55,081 nucleotides of DNA from Herminiimonas sp. GTDB taxonomy: Bacteria > Pseudomonadota > Gammaproteobacteria > Burkholderiales > Burkholderiaceae_D. The first letter of the stretch is position 1. Every line of letters starts with the position of its first letter. Of the stretch, positions 45,136 to 55,081 are shown piece by piece. Under the pieces are notes generated by a model. It was not told where the DNA came from. It saw nothing but the letters and a program-made list of their open reading frames with translations, and did not search any database. Where the stretch lies: positions 1-55,081 of the forward strand of contig JACMOV010000073.1 of the NCBI GenBank assembly GCA_014377845.1, given 5' to 3'. The position numbers and the translations under genes are program-made.

Positions 45136-45240
45136 ATGGGTGCGTCTTCGCATAACCGTTTCATTCCCGCCATCGACGACTTTACGGCCATCGGCGACCC
45201 GCACGGGCCGCGTGCCGATTTTATTTGGATGCAGCAATGA
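45136..45240 (+). CDS. Possible 34-residue leader ORF ahead of zipA
   Basis: ATG at 45136 (MGASSHNRFIPAIDDFTAIG...), stop TGA at 45238-45240. It overlaps the next tiny ORF in ATGA fashion. No Shine-Dalgarno and no recognisable family. I list it because of the chained overlaps and the TTGACA just upstream; it may be chance. Confidence 0.25.
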   Translation: MGASSHNRFIPAIDDFTAIGDPHGPRADFIWMQQ

Positions 45241-45326
45241 GCCATTTCAATCTCCAGGCTGTACAAAACGCTGCGAAAAACACAGTGACCCGCGGTCAAT
45301 CAACGGCTCAGGCGGTGCGGGCATGA
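45237..45326 (+). CDS. Possible 29-residue ORF coupled to zipA
   Basis: ATG at 45237, stop TGA at 45324-45326. Both ends overlap neighbours by the coupling tetranucleotide ATGA: the 34-residue ORF upstream and zipA (ATG 45323) downstream. It encodes MSHFNLQAVQNAAKNTVTRG and nine further residues. No domain is recognised. A role in translational coupling of zipA is conceivable. Confidence 0.3.
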   Translation: MSHFNLQAVQNAAKNTVTRGQSTAQAVRA

Positions 45327-46435
45327 CCGATCTGCAGATCAGCCTGATGGCCATCGGTGGCACCATCGTCGTCGCGGTAATTTCCTATAACAAGTGGCAG
45401 GAATACAAGGAAAAGAAAAGCGTCGAGCGGGCCTTTGCGCCCAATGATGACAGTCCTGCGTCGCCCGCCGATGATGGCATCGGCAGCGCCAGCCGCAACG
45501 AGCCGCGCTTCGAGCAGGAGGCCGACGTCGACGTCGGTGGCGCTGCGCCGATGCCCCATCGGGTCACGGCCGGGGTGCTGCACGACGACGCGATCGCGAC
45601 GGTTGACGCTGCATATCAGCAGCCCCGGCCTGCGCCGCAGAAAGAGCTGCCGGTCGATGCGCTGGTCGATTGCGTCGTTCCGCTCGCCCTTGGCTCAAAC
45701 CTGCGCGGCGAGAAAGTCATCGGCCCGATCCAGTCGCTGCGCCATGTCGGCAACAAGCCGGTCAATTTCGTCGGCCAGCGCGAAGACGGCAACTGGGAAG
45801 CGATCCAGCATGGTGTCGTGTATTCGGCCTTGCTGGCCGGGGTGCAATTGGCCAACCGCAGTAACCCGCTCAATGAAATCGAATTCTCCGAGCTGGTCAC
45901 GCGCCTGCGCCAGGTGGCCGATGAACTCGATGCCGAACCGGACGTGCCCAACATGACGGCCGTGATGCAATCGGCGCGCGCGCTGCACCAGTTCGTCAGC
46001 CAGTACGATGCGCAACTGAGCGTCAATGTGCAGGCAAATGCCGCGCCGTGGTCGATCAGCACCTTGCTCGTGGCACTCGAGCGGCAGGGTTTCGACGTGC
46101 GCCCGGATGGGCGGCTGGTGATGCCGGACGGCGATGGCGGCAACCTTTTTTCACTGTCGACCAACGTCACCCTGGCGGCAGAAAGCACCACCCGCCTGAC
46201 GCTGCTGCTGGACGTGCCGTGCGTCTCGCCGGAGCGCGACGGCTTCGGTGCGATGGTGGCTTGCGCCCGTTCGCTCTCGCACCGGCTCGATGGCCTGGTG
46301 GTGGATGACAGCGACCAGCCCCTGTCCGAATCCGCCCTGGCGGAGATCGGCGACCAGGTCAAGACGTTCTACGGCGACATGCAGGCCGCTGATATTCCGG
46401 CGGGCTCGACGCGCGCATTGCGCCTCTTTAGCTAG
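45323..46435 (+). CDS. zipA: ZipA-like cell-division protein (FtsZ-binding C-terminal domain)
   Basis: 370 residues from the ATG at 45323. An N-terminal membrane anchor (about 3-22, LQISLMAIGGTIVVAVISYN) is followed by a charged, proline-containing linker (about 30-120). A C-terminal globular domain (about 120-365) fits the ZipA FtsZ-binding fold (NLFSLSTNVTLAAESTTRLTLLLDVP in two parts, RLDGLVVDDSDQPLSESALAEI). ZipA tethers FtsZ polymers to the inner membrane. Sequence similarity to E. coli ZipA is low; the smc-zipA-ligA position is the main support. Confidence 0.8.
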   Translation: MTDLQISLMAIGGTIVVAVISYNKWQEYKEKKSVERAFAPNDDSPASPADDGIGSASRNEPRFEQEADVDVGGAAPMPHRVTAGVLHDDAIATVDAAYQQPRPAPQKELPVDALVDCVVPLALGSNLRGEKVIGPIQSLRHVGNKPVNFVGQREDGNWEAIQHGVVYSALLAGVQLANRSNPLNEIEFSELVTRLRQVADELDAEPDVPNMTAVMQSARALHQFVSQYDAQLSVNVQANAAPWSISTLLVALERQGFDVRPDGRLVMPDGDGGNLFSLSTNVTLAAESTTRLTLLLDVPCVSPERDGFGAMVACARSLSHRLDGLVVDDSDQPLSESALAEIGDQVKTFYGDMQAADIPAGSTRALRLFS

Positions 46436-49394
<2,959 letters not shown>

Positions 49395-49398
<4 letters not shown>

Positions 49399-49931
49399 GC
49401 GTGCATGAAATCCTGCGCATGGGCGATCCCCGCCTGCTGCGCCAGGCCGAACCGATCACGGAATTCAACACGCCGGCGCTCGATACCGTGATCGCCGACA
49501 TGTTCGACACCATGCACGCGGCAAACGGCGCTGGCCTGGCCGCGCCGCAAATCGGCGTCAACAGCCAACTCGTCATTTTCGGGTTCAAGCAGAACGCGGG
49601 GGACCCCGACGCCGTGCCGGTGCCGGAGACCGTCCTGATCAATCCGGTGATTACGCTGCTGTCGAAGGACATCGAGGAAAACTGGGAAGGCTGTCTCTCG
49701 GTGCCCGGTTTTCGCGGCGTGGTACCGCGCTGGAGTCAGGTGCGCTACGAGGGGTTCGACCAGTTCGGCAACCCGATCCGCCGGGAGGTGGACGGTTTTC
49801 ATGCAAGGGTAGTGCAGCACGAGTGCGACCACCTTATTGGCGTCTTGTACCCGATGCGGGTCACGGATTTTTCGCGCTTCGGCTTTACCGATATCCTGTT
49901 TCCGGAACGCGATCCGAATGACGACGATTGA
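49395..49931 (+). CDS. def: Peptide deformylase
   Basis: 178 residues from a GTG at 49395 with AAGGA 6 bases upstream and a 4-base overlap with galU; an ATG at 49389 is in frame but lacks that spacing. The three PDF motifs are intact: [19 protein letters not shown] (metal Cys) and QHECDHLIG (metal His and catalytic Glu). It removes formyl groups from new proteins. Partner of the map product encoded 4 kb away. Confidence 0.95.
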
Positions 49932-49934
49932 GTG

Positions 49935-50681
49935 TTAAAACTGCTCGTCGGGGCGCAGGTAGCGCCACTGTCCGACCGGCAAGTCGCCGAGCGTGATCCG
50001 TCCGATCCGGATTCGCTTCAGCCCCAGCACTTTCAGTCCGACCATGTCGCACATGCGGCGGATCTGGCGTTTCTTGCCTTCCTGCAGGATAAAGCTGAGC
50101 TGGTCTTCGTTCTGCCACTTCACGACCGCGCGCTTCAACTGCTTGCCATCCATGACCAGGCCGTGATTGAGTTTTTTCAGCTGGCCTTCCGGCAGCGTGC
50201 CGGGTTTGGTGTACTGGACCCGGACCAGGTATTCCTTCTCGATATGGCTGTCTTCACCGATCAACTGTTTGGCGATCCGTCCATCCTGTGTCAGCACCAG
50301 CAGCCCGACCGAGTCGATGTCGAGGCGGCCGGCCGGCACCAGGCTGCGCAGCTGGCTGCCGTGGAATTCGGTGATCGCAGTGTCTTCCTTCCAGCGCGAA
50401 TCCGGGCCGACCAGCACCACCGCCGGCTTGTAGCCGTCTTCGGCCTGGCCGCTCACGTAGCCCATCGGCTTGTTGATCAGGATCGTCACGCGCCGCGCCT
50501 GCTGGGCAGCGGCCTGGCGTTCGACCGTCACGGTCTGGCTCGGCAAGACCTTGCTGCCGAGCTCGGAGACCACCATGCCGTCGACCCTGACCCAGCCGCG
50601 CTCGATCCATTCATCCGCCTCGCGACGCGAGCACAGTCCGAGTTCGGACATCCGTTTGGAGAGGCGCAGGGGTTCAGTCAT
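49935..50681 (-). CDS. RsuA-family 23S rRNA pseudouridine synthase (RluF/RluB-like)
   Basis: 248 residues. An N-terminal S4 domain (about 4-60, LSKRMSELGLCSRREADEWI) and RsuA/RluB/E/F catalytic domain with catalytic Asp in PAGRLDIDSVGLLVLTQDG and the EGKKRQIRRMCDMVG loop. The C-terminal PVGQWRYLRPDE end favours RluF. The E. coli RluF target is position 2604 of 23S rRNA; which site this enzyme modifies is uncertain. It converges on def with only 3 bases between stops. Confidence 0.85.
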   Translation of the reverse strand: MTEPLRLSKRMSELGLCSRREADEWIERGWVRVDGMVVSELGSKVLPSQTVTVERQAAAQQARRVTILINKPMGYVSGQAEDGYKPAVVLVGPDSRWKEDTAITEFHGSQLRSLVPAGRLDIDSVGLLVLTQDGRIAKQLIGEDSHIEKEYLVRVQYTKPGTLPEGQLKKLNHGLVMDGKQLKRAVVKWQNEDQLSFILQEGKKRQIRRMCDMVGLKVLGLKRIRIGRITLGDLPVGQWRYLRPDEQF

Positions 50682-50763
50682 GATGAGGCGGTGATCCGGG
50701 ATTGAAATAGAGCGGCGGCAAACTTGAAATACGGCACGGCGATTGATCCGATGGCAGCTTTGC

Positions 50764-53355
50764 TTATACGCGCAACGCCTCTAGCAGTTCGGTTTCGAGC
50801 TGGATCTGGCTGCGGGCGTTGTTGAGCACGGGGCCGTCGACCAGGAACACGTCCTCCACCCGCTCGCCGAGCGTCATGATCTTGGCGGTGTGCAGGTTGA
50901 CGCGGTACTTGGCGAGGATGCCGGCGATTGCGTACAGCAGGCCATTGCGGTCGCTGGCCGACACCGACAGCAGGTAATACTGGCCGCGCTCATCCGGCCG
51001 CAGGTCGACCGTCGGCGTGATCGGGAAGGTGCGCGACAGCCTCGACAGGCGTCCCCTGACCGGCGGCGGCAAGGGCTGGGGCGTGGCCAGCAGCAGCGCC
51101 AGTTCATGCTCGATCAGGTTGATGATGTCGCGGTAGCTGTCGGCGAAGGCGGGCGCCGTGATCAGGAAGGTATCGAGACCGTAGCCGCGCTGCGTGGTGT
51201 GGATCTTGGCATCCAGGATGCTGAAATTCTTGGTGTCGAAATAACTGCAAATGCGGGCGAACAGGTCCGGCTGGTCCTTGATGTAGACCGTGACCTGCAG
51301 GCCTTCGCCGATCGGCGCCAGCCGGCATTTGACCACCGGCAGCGCACTCGCGACGCTTGCATGCAGGGCCCGTGTTTGCCAGGCGATGTCGGAGGCGTCA
51401 TGTCGCAGGAAGTAGCCCACGTCCAGGGTGGTCCACAACGCTTCGTGCGCATGCGGATCCATGCCGTACAGGCGCAGGGTCTTGAGGGCTTCCTGCTGAC
51501 GGTTCTTCAGTTCGCGGTCGGCCGAAGGAGTTTCGCCGCCGAGTACGCGCAACGTCATTCGGTAGAGGTCTTCCAGCAGCTTGCCTTTCCAGGCATTCCA
51601 GACCTTCGGACTGGTGCCGCGGATGTCGGCTACCGTCAGCAGGTAGAGCGCCGTCAAGTGCCGCTCGTCCTTCATGGTCGCGGCGAAACTGGCGATCACT
51701 TCCGGATCCGAGAGGTCCTGCTTCTGGGCCACGTGCGACATCGCCAGGTGACTCTGGACCAGGAACACGACCAGTTCGGTGTCATCGCAACTCAGCTTGT
51801 GCTCGTTGCAGAACTGCCGTGCATCGGCCATGCCGAGCTGCGAGTGGTCGCCGCCGCGGCCCTTGGCGATGTCGTGAAACAGCGCGGCGACATACAGCAG
51901 CCACGGCTGCGGGAAGTTCGCCATCAGCTGGCTGCAGAATGGGTATTCGTGCGCATGCTCGGGCATCGTGAAGCGGCGCACGTTGCGTACCACCATCAGG
52001 ATGTGCTGGTCGACCGTGTAGACGTGGAACAGGTCGTGCTGCATCTGGCCGATGATGCGGCGGAAATTCGGCAGGTAGCGACCCAGCACGCTGGTCTGGT
52101 TCATGCCGCGCAGCGCATGCGTGATGCCTTGCGGCGCCTGCAGGATCTGAACGAAAAGCGCGCGGTTCTCCGGATTCTGGCGGAAGGCGCGATCGATCAG
52201 GAACCGGGCATGCCAGAGCTGGCGCAGGGTGCGCGCCGTCATGCCCTTGAGCTCGGAATGCTGTGCGATCAGCAGGAAGACTTCCAGCATCGCCGACGGC
52301 GTGACCTGGAAAGTATCATCCTGCGCGATATCGATGAAACCGTTGACTTCGTTGAAGCGCGGGTTGATCGCCTGCGGACAGGCCGGCTGTGGGAATAGCT
52401 GGGCCTCGATGTTCTGCAGCAGGATCGTGTTGAGCTGGGTCACCGCCTTGGCTGCCCAGTAATAGCGCTGCATCAGGTATTCGCTGGCCCGGCGCGTCTC
52501 GGTGGTCTTGAAGCCGAACGACTCCGCAATCGGGGTCTGGACGTCGAACACCAGCCGGTCCTCGCGCCGCTTCGCATGAATGTGCAGGCGGATGCGGATG
52601 TCCTTGAAGGCACGCTCCTTCTGGAGCAACTGATGCGCTTCGGTGGTGGTGATCAGGCCGCGTTCAGCCAGCTTGCGCCAGGAGTCGCCGAGGCCGGCTG
52701 CCTTCGCCACCCACAGGATGACCTGCAGGTCGCGCAGGCCGCCCGGGCTTTCCTTGCAGTTCGGCTCCAGGCTGTAGGGCGTGTCTTCGTACTTGACGTG
52801 GCGCTGGCGCATTTCCAGGGTTTTTGCCTGGAAAAATGCCTGCGGGTCCATGGCGGCGGAACAACGCGCCTGCAGGCCTTGAAACAACGTCAGGTTGCCA
52901 ACGATGAGGCGTGCTTCGAGCAGGCTGGTCTGGACCGTGATGTCGGCCGCCGCTTCGCTCATGCATTCATCGGTGGTACGGATGCTGTGGCCGAGCTCCA
53001 GGCCGATGTCCCACAGGACCTGGACCAGCTCCTCCAGCTTGCCTTGCAGGGCCAGGTCGGGCGCCGCTTCCAGCAGGATCAGTACGTCTACGTCGGAATA
53101 AGGAAACAGTTCGCCGCGACCATAGCCGCCGACCGCCACCAGCGCCGCCGAAGCAGGCAAGCCGAATTCGTTCCAGGCGGCAGCCAGCGCCTGATCGACG
53201 CTGGCGCGCAAGGTCGACAACAGTTTTTCCGGTTTGCCATCGCGATTGAAGGCATCGATGATTGCCTGGCGCTCGTCGCGCAGTTGCTGCTTGAGCCGGA
53301 GGCCGAACGAGGCAAGCCCTGGCGGCCGGAGCGCATCTGCGGCGGGCGCTGTCAC
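50764..53355 (-). CDS. glnD: PII uridylyltransferase/uridylyl-removing enzyme GlnD
   Basis: 863 residues from a GTG at 53355. Nucleotidyltransferase domain with [20 protein letters not shown] (about 70-92, two Asp metal ligands), a central HD domain with [13 protein letters not shown] (near 497) that removes UMP, and two C-terminal ACT domains (about 680-755 and 785-860). It senses glutamine and modifies PII, controlling nitrogen assimilation. It starts 16 bases after map on the same strand. Length agrees with the family (about 860-890). Confidence 0.96.
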   Translation of the reverse strand: MTAPAADALRPPGLASFGLRLKQQLRDERQAIIDAFNRDGKPEKLLSTLRASVDQALAAAWNEFGLPASAALVAVGGYGRGELFPYSDVDVLILLEAAPDLALQGKLEELVQVLWDIGLELGHSIRTTDECMSEAAADITVQTSLLEARLIVGNLTLFQGLQARCSAAMDPQAFFQAKTLEMRQRHVKYEDTPYSLEPNCKESPGGLRDLQVILWVAKAAGLGDSWRKLAERGLITTTEAHQLLQKERAFKDIRIRLHIHAKRREDRLVFDVQTPIAESFGFKTTETRRASEYLMQRYYWAAKAVTQLNTILLQNIEAQLFPQPACPQAINPRFNEVNGFIDIAQDDTFQVTPSAMLEVFLLIAQHSELKGMTARTLRQLWHARFLIDRAFRQNPENRALFVQILQAPQGITHALRGMNQTSVLGRYLPNFRRIIGQMQHDLFHVYTVDQHILMVVRNVRRFTMPEHAHEYPFCSQLMANFPQPWLLYVAALFHDIAKGRGGDHSQLGMADARQFCNEHKLSCDDTELVVFLVQSHLAMSHVAQKQDLSDPEVIASFAATMKDERHLTALYLLTVADIRGTSPKVWNAWKGKLLEDLYRMTLRVLGGETPSADRELKNRQQEALKTLRLYGMDPHAHEALWTTLDVGYFLRHDASDIAWQTRALHASVASALPVVKCRLAPIGEGLQVTVYIKDQPDLFARICSYFDTKNFSILDAKIHTTQRGYGLDTFLITAPAFADSYRDIINLIEHELALLLATPQPLPPPVRGRLSRLSRTFPITPTVDLRPDERGQYYLLSVSASDRNGLLYAIAGILAKYRVNLHTAKIMTLGERVEDVFLVDGPVLNNARSQIQLETELLEALRV

Positions 53356-53371
53356 GTGTGGGCGCGCCGGT

Positions 53372-54202
53372 TCAGGCAGCCACCGATTGCTCGGGCGTGG
53401 TCGCCAGGATGCCGGCGGGCGGTGGCGGCATGCCAGGCGACACTGTCAGCACTTCATAGCCGGAAGGGGTCACCAGCACGGTGTGCTCCCACTGTGCAGA
53501 CAGGCTGCGATCCTTGGTCTTGATGGTCCAGCCGTCGCCCATTTCCCGGATCTCGCGCCGGCCGGCGTTGATCATCGGCTCGACCGTGAAGATCATGCCG
53601 GCGGCCAGCTGTTCCAGCGTCCCAGGGCGGCCATAGTGCAGGACTTGCGGTTCTTCGTGAAAGATGGTGCCGATTCCGTGGCCGCAGAACTCGCGCACCA
53701 CGCTGTAGCCGGCTTTCTCGGCATGCTGCTGGATGACGAAACCGATGTCGCCGAGGTGGGCGCCCGGCCGGATCTTCGAAATGCCGAGCCACATGCATTC
53801 ATACGTGATGTCGCCCAGCCGCTTGGCCAGGATCGACGGCTCGCCGATGTAGAACATGCGGCTGGTATCGCCGTGGTAACCGTTCTTGATGACGGTGATG
53901 TCGAGGTTGATCACATCGCCGTTCTTGAGCACCTTGTCGCCCGGGATGCCGTGGCAGACCACGTCGTTGACCGAGGTGCAGATCGCTTTCGGGTAAGGCG
54001 TGTAGCCGGGCGGGCAGTAATTGAGCGGCGCCGGGATCGTGCCCTGGACATTGATCATGTATTCATGGCACAGCCGGTCGATTTCGCCGGTGGTGACGCC
54101 AGCCTTGACATGCGGCGCGATGAAATCGAGGACTTCGGCAGCCAGCTTGCCGGCGATGCGCATGCCGGCGATGTCTTGTGCGGATTTGATAGAGGAAGCC
54201 AT
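53372..54202 (-). CDS. map: Type I methionine aminopeptidase
   Basis: 276 residues. The five metal ligands are recognisable: two Asp ([19 protein letters not shown]), His ([14 protein letters not shown]), Glu ([10 protein letters not shown]) and Glu ([11 protein letters not shown]). It removes the start methionine from proteins, acting after deformylase. It diverges from rpsB over a 341-base gap, the classical map-rpsB order. Codon 1 is the ATG at 54202; no competing start is better. Confidence 0.96.
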   Translation of the reverse strand: MASSIKSAQDIAGMRIAGKLAAEVLDFIAPHVKAGVTTGEIDRLCHEYMINVQGTIPAPLNYCPPGYTPYPKAICTSVNDVVCHGIPGDKVLKNGDVINLDITVIKNGYHGDTSRMFYIGEPSILAKRLGDITYECMWLGISKIRPGAHLGDIGFVIQQHAEKAGYSVVREFCGHGIGTIFHEEPQVLHYGRPGTLEQLAAGMIFTVEPMINAGRREIREMGDGWTIKTKDRSLSAQWEHTVLVTPSGYEVLTVSPGMPPPPAGILATTPEQSVAA

Positions 54203-54289
54203 GGGGGAGCGGGAGTTGCCTGCAGAGTGGACCGATCCCTGAATTATAGCCGACCGTCGGGTTTTCCGGGAATGCGGGGCTTGCCGGGC

Positions 54290-54319
54290 TTGAACCGCTT
54301 GGCCCTTTTAGGGTAGAAT
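54290..54319 (+). promoter_or_regulatory. Promoter of rpsB
   Basis: TTGAAC (54290-54295) and TAGAAT (54314-54319) at 18-base spacing are a good sigma-70 pair; transcription should begin near 54326 and give a leader of about 220 bases. The rest of the 341-base gap 54203-54543 is that leader and, to the left, the upstream region of map. Confidence 0.6.
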
Positions 54320-54323
54320 CTTG

Positions 54324-54401
54324 GGTTAGCCGGAATTGCAACGAAATTGCAAGAAATTTGCAAATCAGCGCGCACCGGCTGACTGATTCATGCTGAATCA
54401 G
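54324..54401 (+). promoter_or_regulatory. Structured leader of rpsB, candidate autoregulatory element
   Basis: GGTTAGCCGG (54324-54333) pairs with CCGGCTGACT (54375-54384) over ten positions with two wobble pairs. Its 41-base A-rich loop carries TTGCAA at 54336, 54347 and 54358, exactly 11 bases apart; the last extends to the palindrome ATTTGCAAAT. A second hairpin, CTGATTCA-TGC-TGAATCAG (54383-54401), follows directly. E. coli rpsB has an S2-responsive leader; similarity to it is not established. Confidence 0.45.
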
Positions 54402-54543
54402 AGAGCAGTCTCGAATGTTTTTTAAATCGCGAGTCCGCCCCTTCAAAGGGTGCCTGTCCCGATACCGATCGTCGCCATGCGTGGCCGACTGGACATCGGG
54501 CGGTGTAGCTGGGCGGATTCCAGACCCAACCCTGGAGAGAGTA

Positions 54544-55081
54544 ATGTCAGTCACAATGCGCGAAATGCTGGAAGCCGGCGTCCATTTCGGACACCAGACC
54601 CGCTTCTGGAACCCGAAGATGGCACCGTACATTTTCGGTCATCGTAACAAGATCCACATCGTCAACCTCGAAAAGACCCTGGGCATGTACCAGGAGGCGA
54701 TGAAGTATGTCCGTCAGTTGTCCTCGAACCGCGGCACCATCCTGATGGTCGGCACCAAGCGCCAGGCGCGTGAAACGATTGCAGCCGAAGCGGCACGCGC
54801 CGGCATGCCCTTCGTCGACCAGCGCTGGCTCGGCGGCATGCTGACCAACTTCAAGACCATCAAGATCTCGATCAAGCGCCTGAAGGAGATGGAAGCATCG
54901 ATTGCGGACGGTTCGGTCGAGAAGCTGTCCAAGAAAGAAGGCCTGATGTTCCAGCGCGAGATGATCAAGCTGCAAAAATCCATCGGCGGCATCAAGGACA
55001 TGGGCGGCATTCCGGACGCGATCTTCGTGGTCGACGTCGGCTATCACAAGGGTGCGATCACCGAAGCCGCAAAACTGGGGA
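54544..55081 (+). CDS. rpsB: 30S ribosomal protein S2, N-terminal part (3' end outside window)
   Basis: ATG at 54544 behind GGAGAG; about 179 residues are visible to the right edge without a stop. The S2 signatures are clear: [40 protein letters not shown] (19-38), [29 protein letters not shown]2 binds the 30S body next to bS1 and is needed for translation. The following gene is expected to be tsf, beyond the window. Confidence 0.97.
   Translation, partial: MSVTMREMLEAGVHFGHQTRFWNPKMAPYIFGHRNKIHIVNLEKTLGMYQEAMKYVRQLSSNRGTILMVGTKRQARETIAAEAARAGMPFVDQRWLGGMLTNFKTIKISIKRLKEMEASIADGSVEKLSKKEGLMFQREMIKLQKSIGGIKDMGGIPDAIFVVDVGYHKGAITEAAKLG

Noticed and set aside
45051-45299. 82-codon minus-strand ORF in the smc-zipA gap
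   Set aside because: No family, no ribosome site, opposite to the flanking operon; less support than the plus-strand overlap chain.

Overview
The window is GC-rich (about 60%), densely coded bacterial DNA that looks like the chromosome of a betaproteobacterium in Burkholderiales, most probably Oxalobacteraceae (a Herbaspirillum/Noviherbaspirillum/Herminiimonas-type organism). The evidence is gene order: bamD facing rluD-pgeF, phaC then phaR, mfd facing ispDF, ompR-envZ, dapC-dapD-pilU-yffB-dapE-prmB, and smc-zipA-ligA-galU-def followed by glnD-map-rpsB. This placement is inferred from gene content, not from a database search. I see no rRNA, tRNA, CRISPR array, insertion sequence, prophage or integration site. 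Nearly all of it reads as stable core genome.

Region 1 (1-8673) is an acyl-CoA catabolic island. It holds the end of an acyl-CoA dehydrogenase that lacks the usual catalytic Glu motif, two MaoC hydratases, a glutathione transferase, an ACAD11-like dehydrogenase beside an APH-fold kinase, an enoyl-CoA hydratase (oxepin-CoA hydrolase-like), a two-domain 3-hydroxyacyl-CoA dehydrogenase, and a canonical acyl-CoA dehydrogenase transcribed divergently behind a palindromic operator. The kinase and ACAD11-like pair matches the two halves of animal ACAD11 and suggests a phosphorylation-dependent route for 4-hydroxyacyl-CoAs.

Region 2 (8674-17143) holds an unusual FimV-family membrane protein without a visible LysM domain, a second GST, an aminotransferase, a PIN protein, yaaA, bamD, rluD and pgeF. 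Region 3 (17184-24193) holds a small membrane protein opposite phaC, then phaR, rimO, a MetC-like lyase, a DUF4870-like protein and serB. Region 4 (24212-33237) holds mfd, ispDF, the OmpR/EnvZ pair with a likely OmpR box serving ompR and a divergent small secreted protein, arfB and a DUF2520 protein.

Region 5 (33295-41204) is a minus-strand lysine/peptidoglycan-precursor cluster (dapC, dapD, dapE) carrying pilU and yffB, then prmB and an ABC-F ATPase. Region 6 (41514-49931) is the plus-strand smc-zipA-ligA-galU-def run, closely spaced or overlapping. Region 7 (49935-55081) is an RluF-like synthase, glnD and map on the minus strand, and the start of rpsB, whose leader can fold and carries three TTGCAA palindromes exactly 11 bases apart.

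The strongest leads for follow-up are the split ACAD11 pair, the rpsB leader, the OmpR site with its small secreted protein, the FimV-like orphan, and the chain of overlapping tiny ORFs ahead of zipA. I did not see a clear new defence or mobile system.
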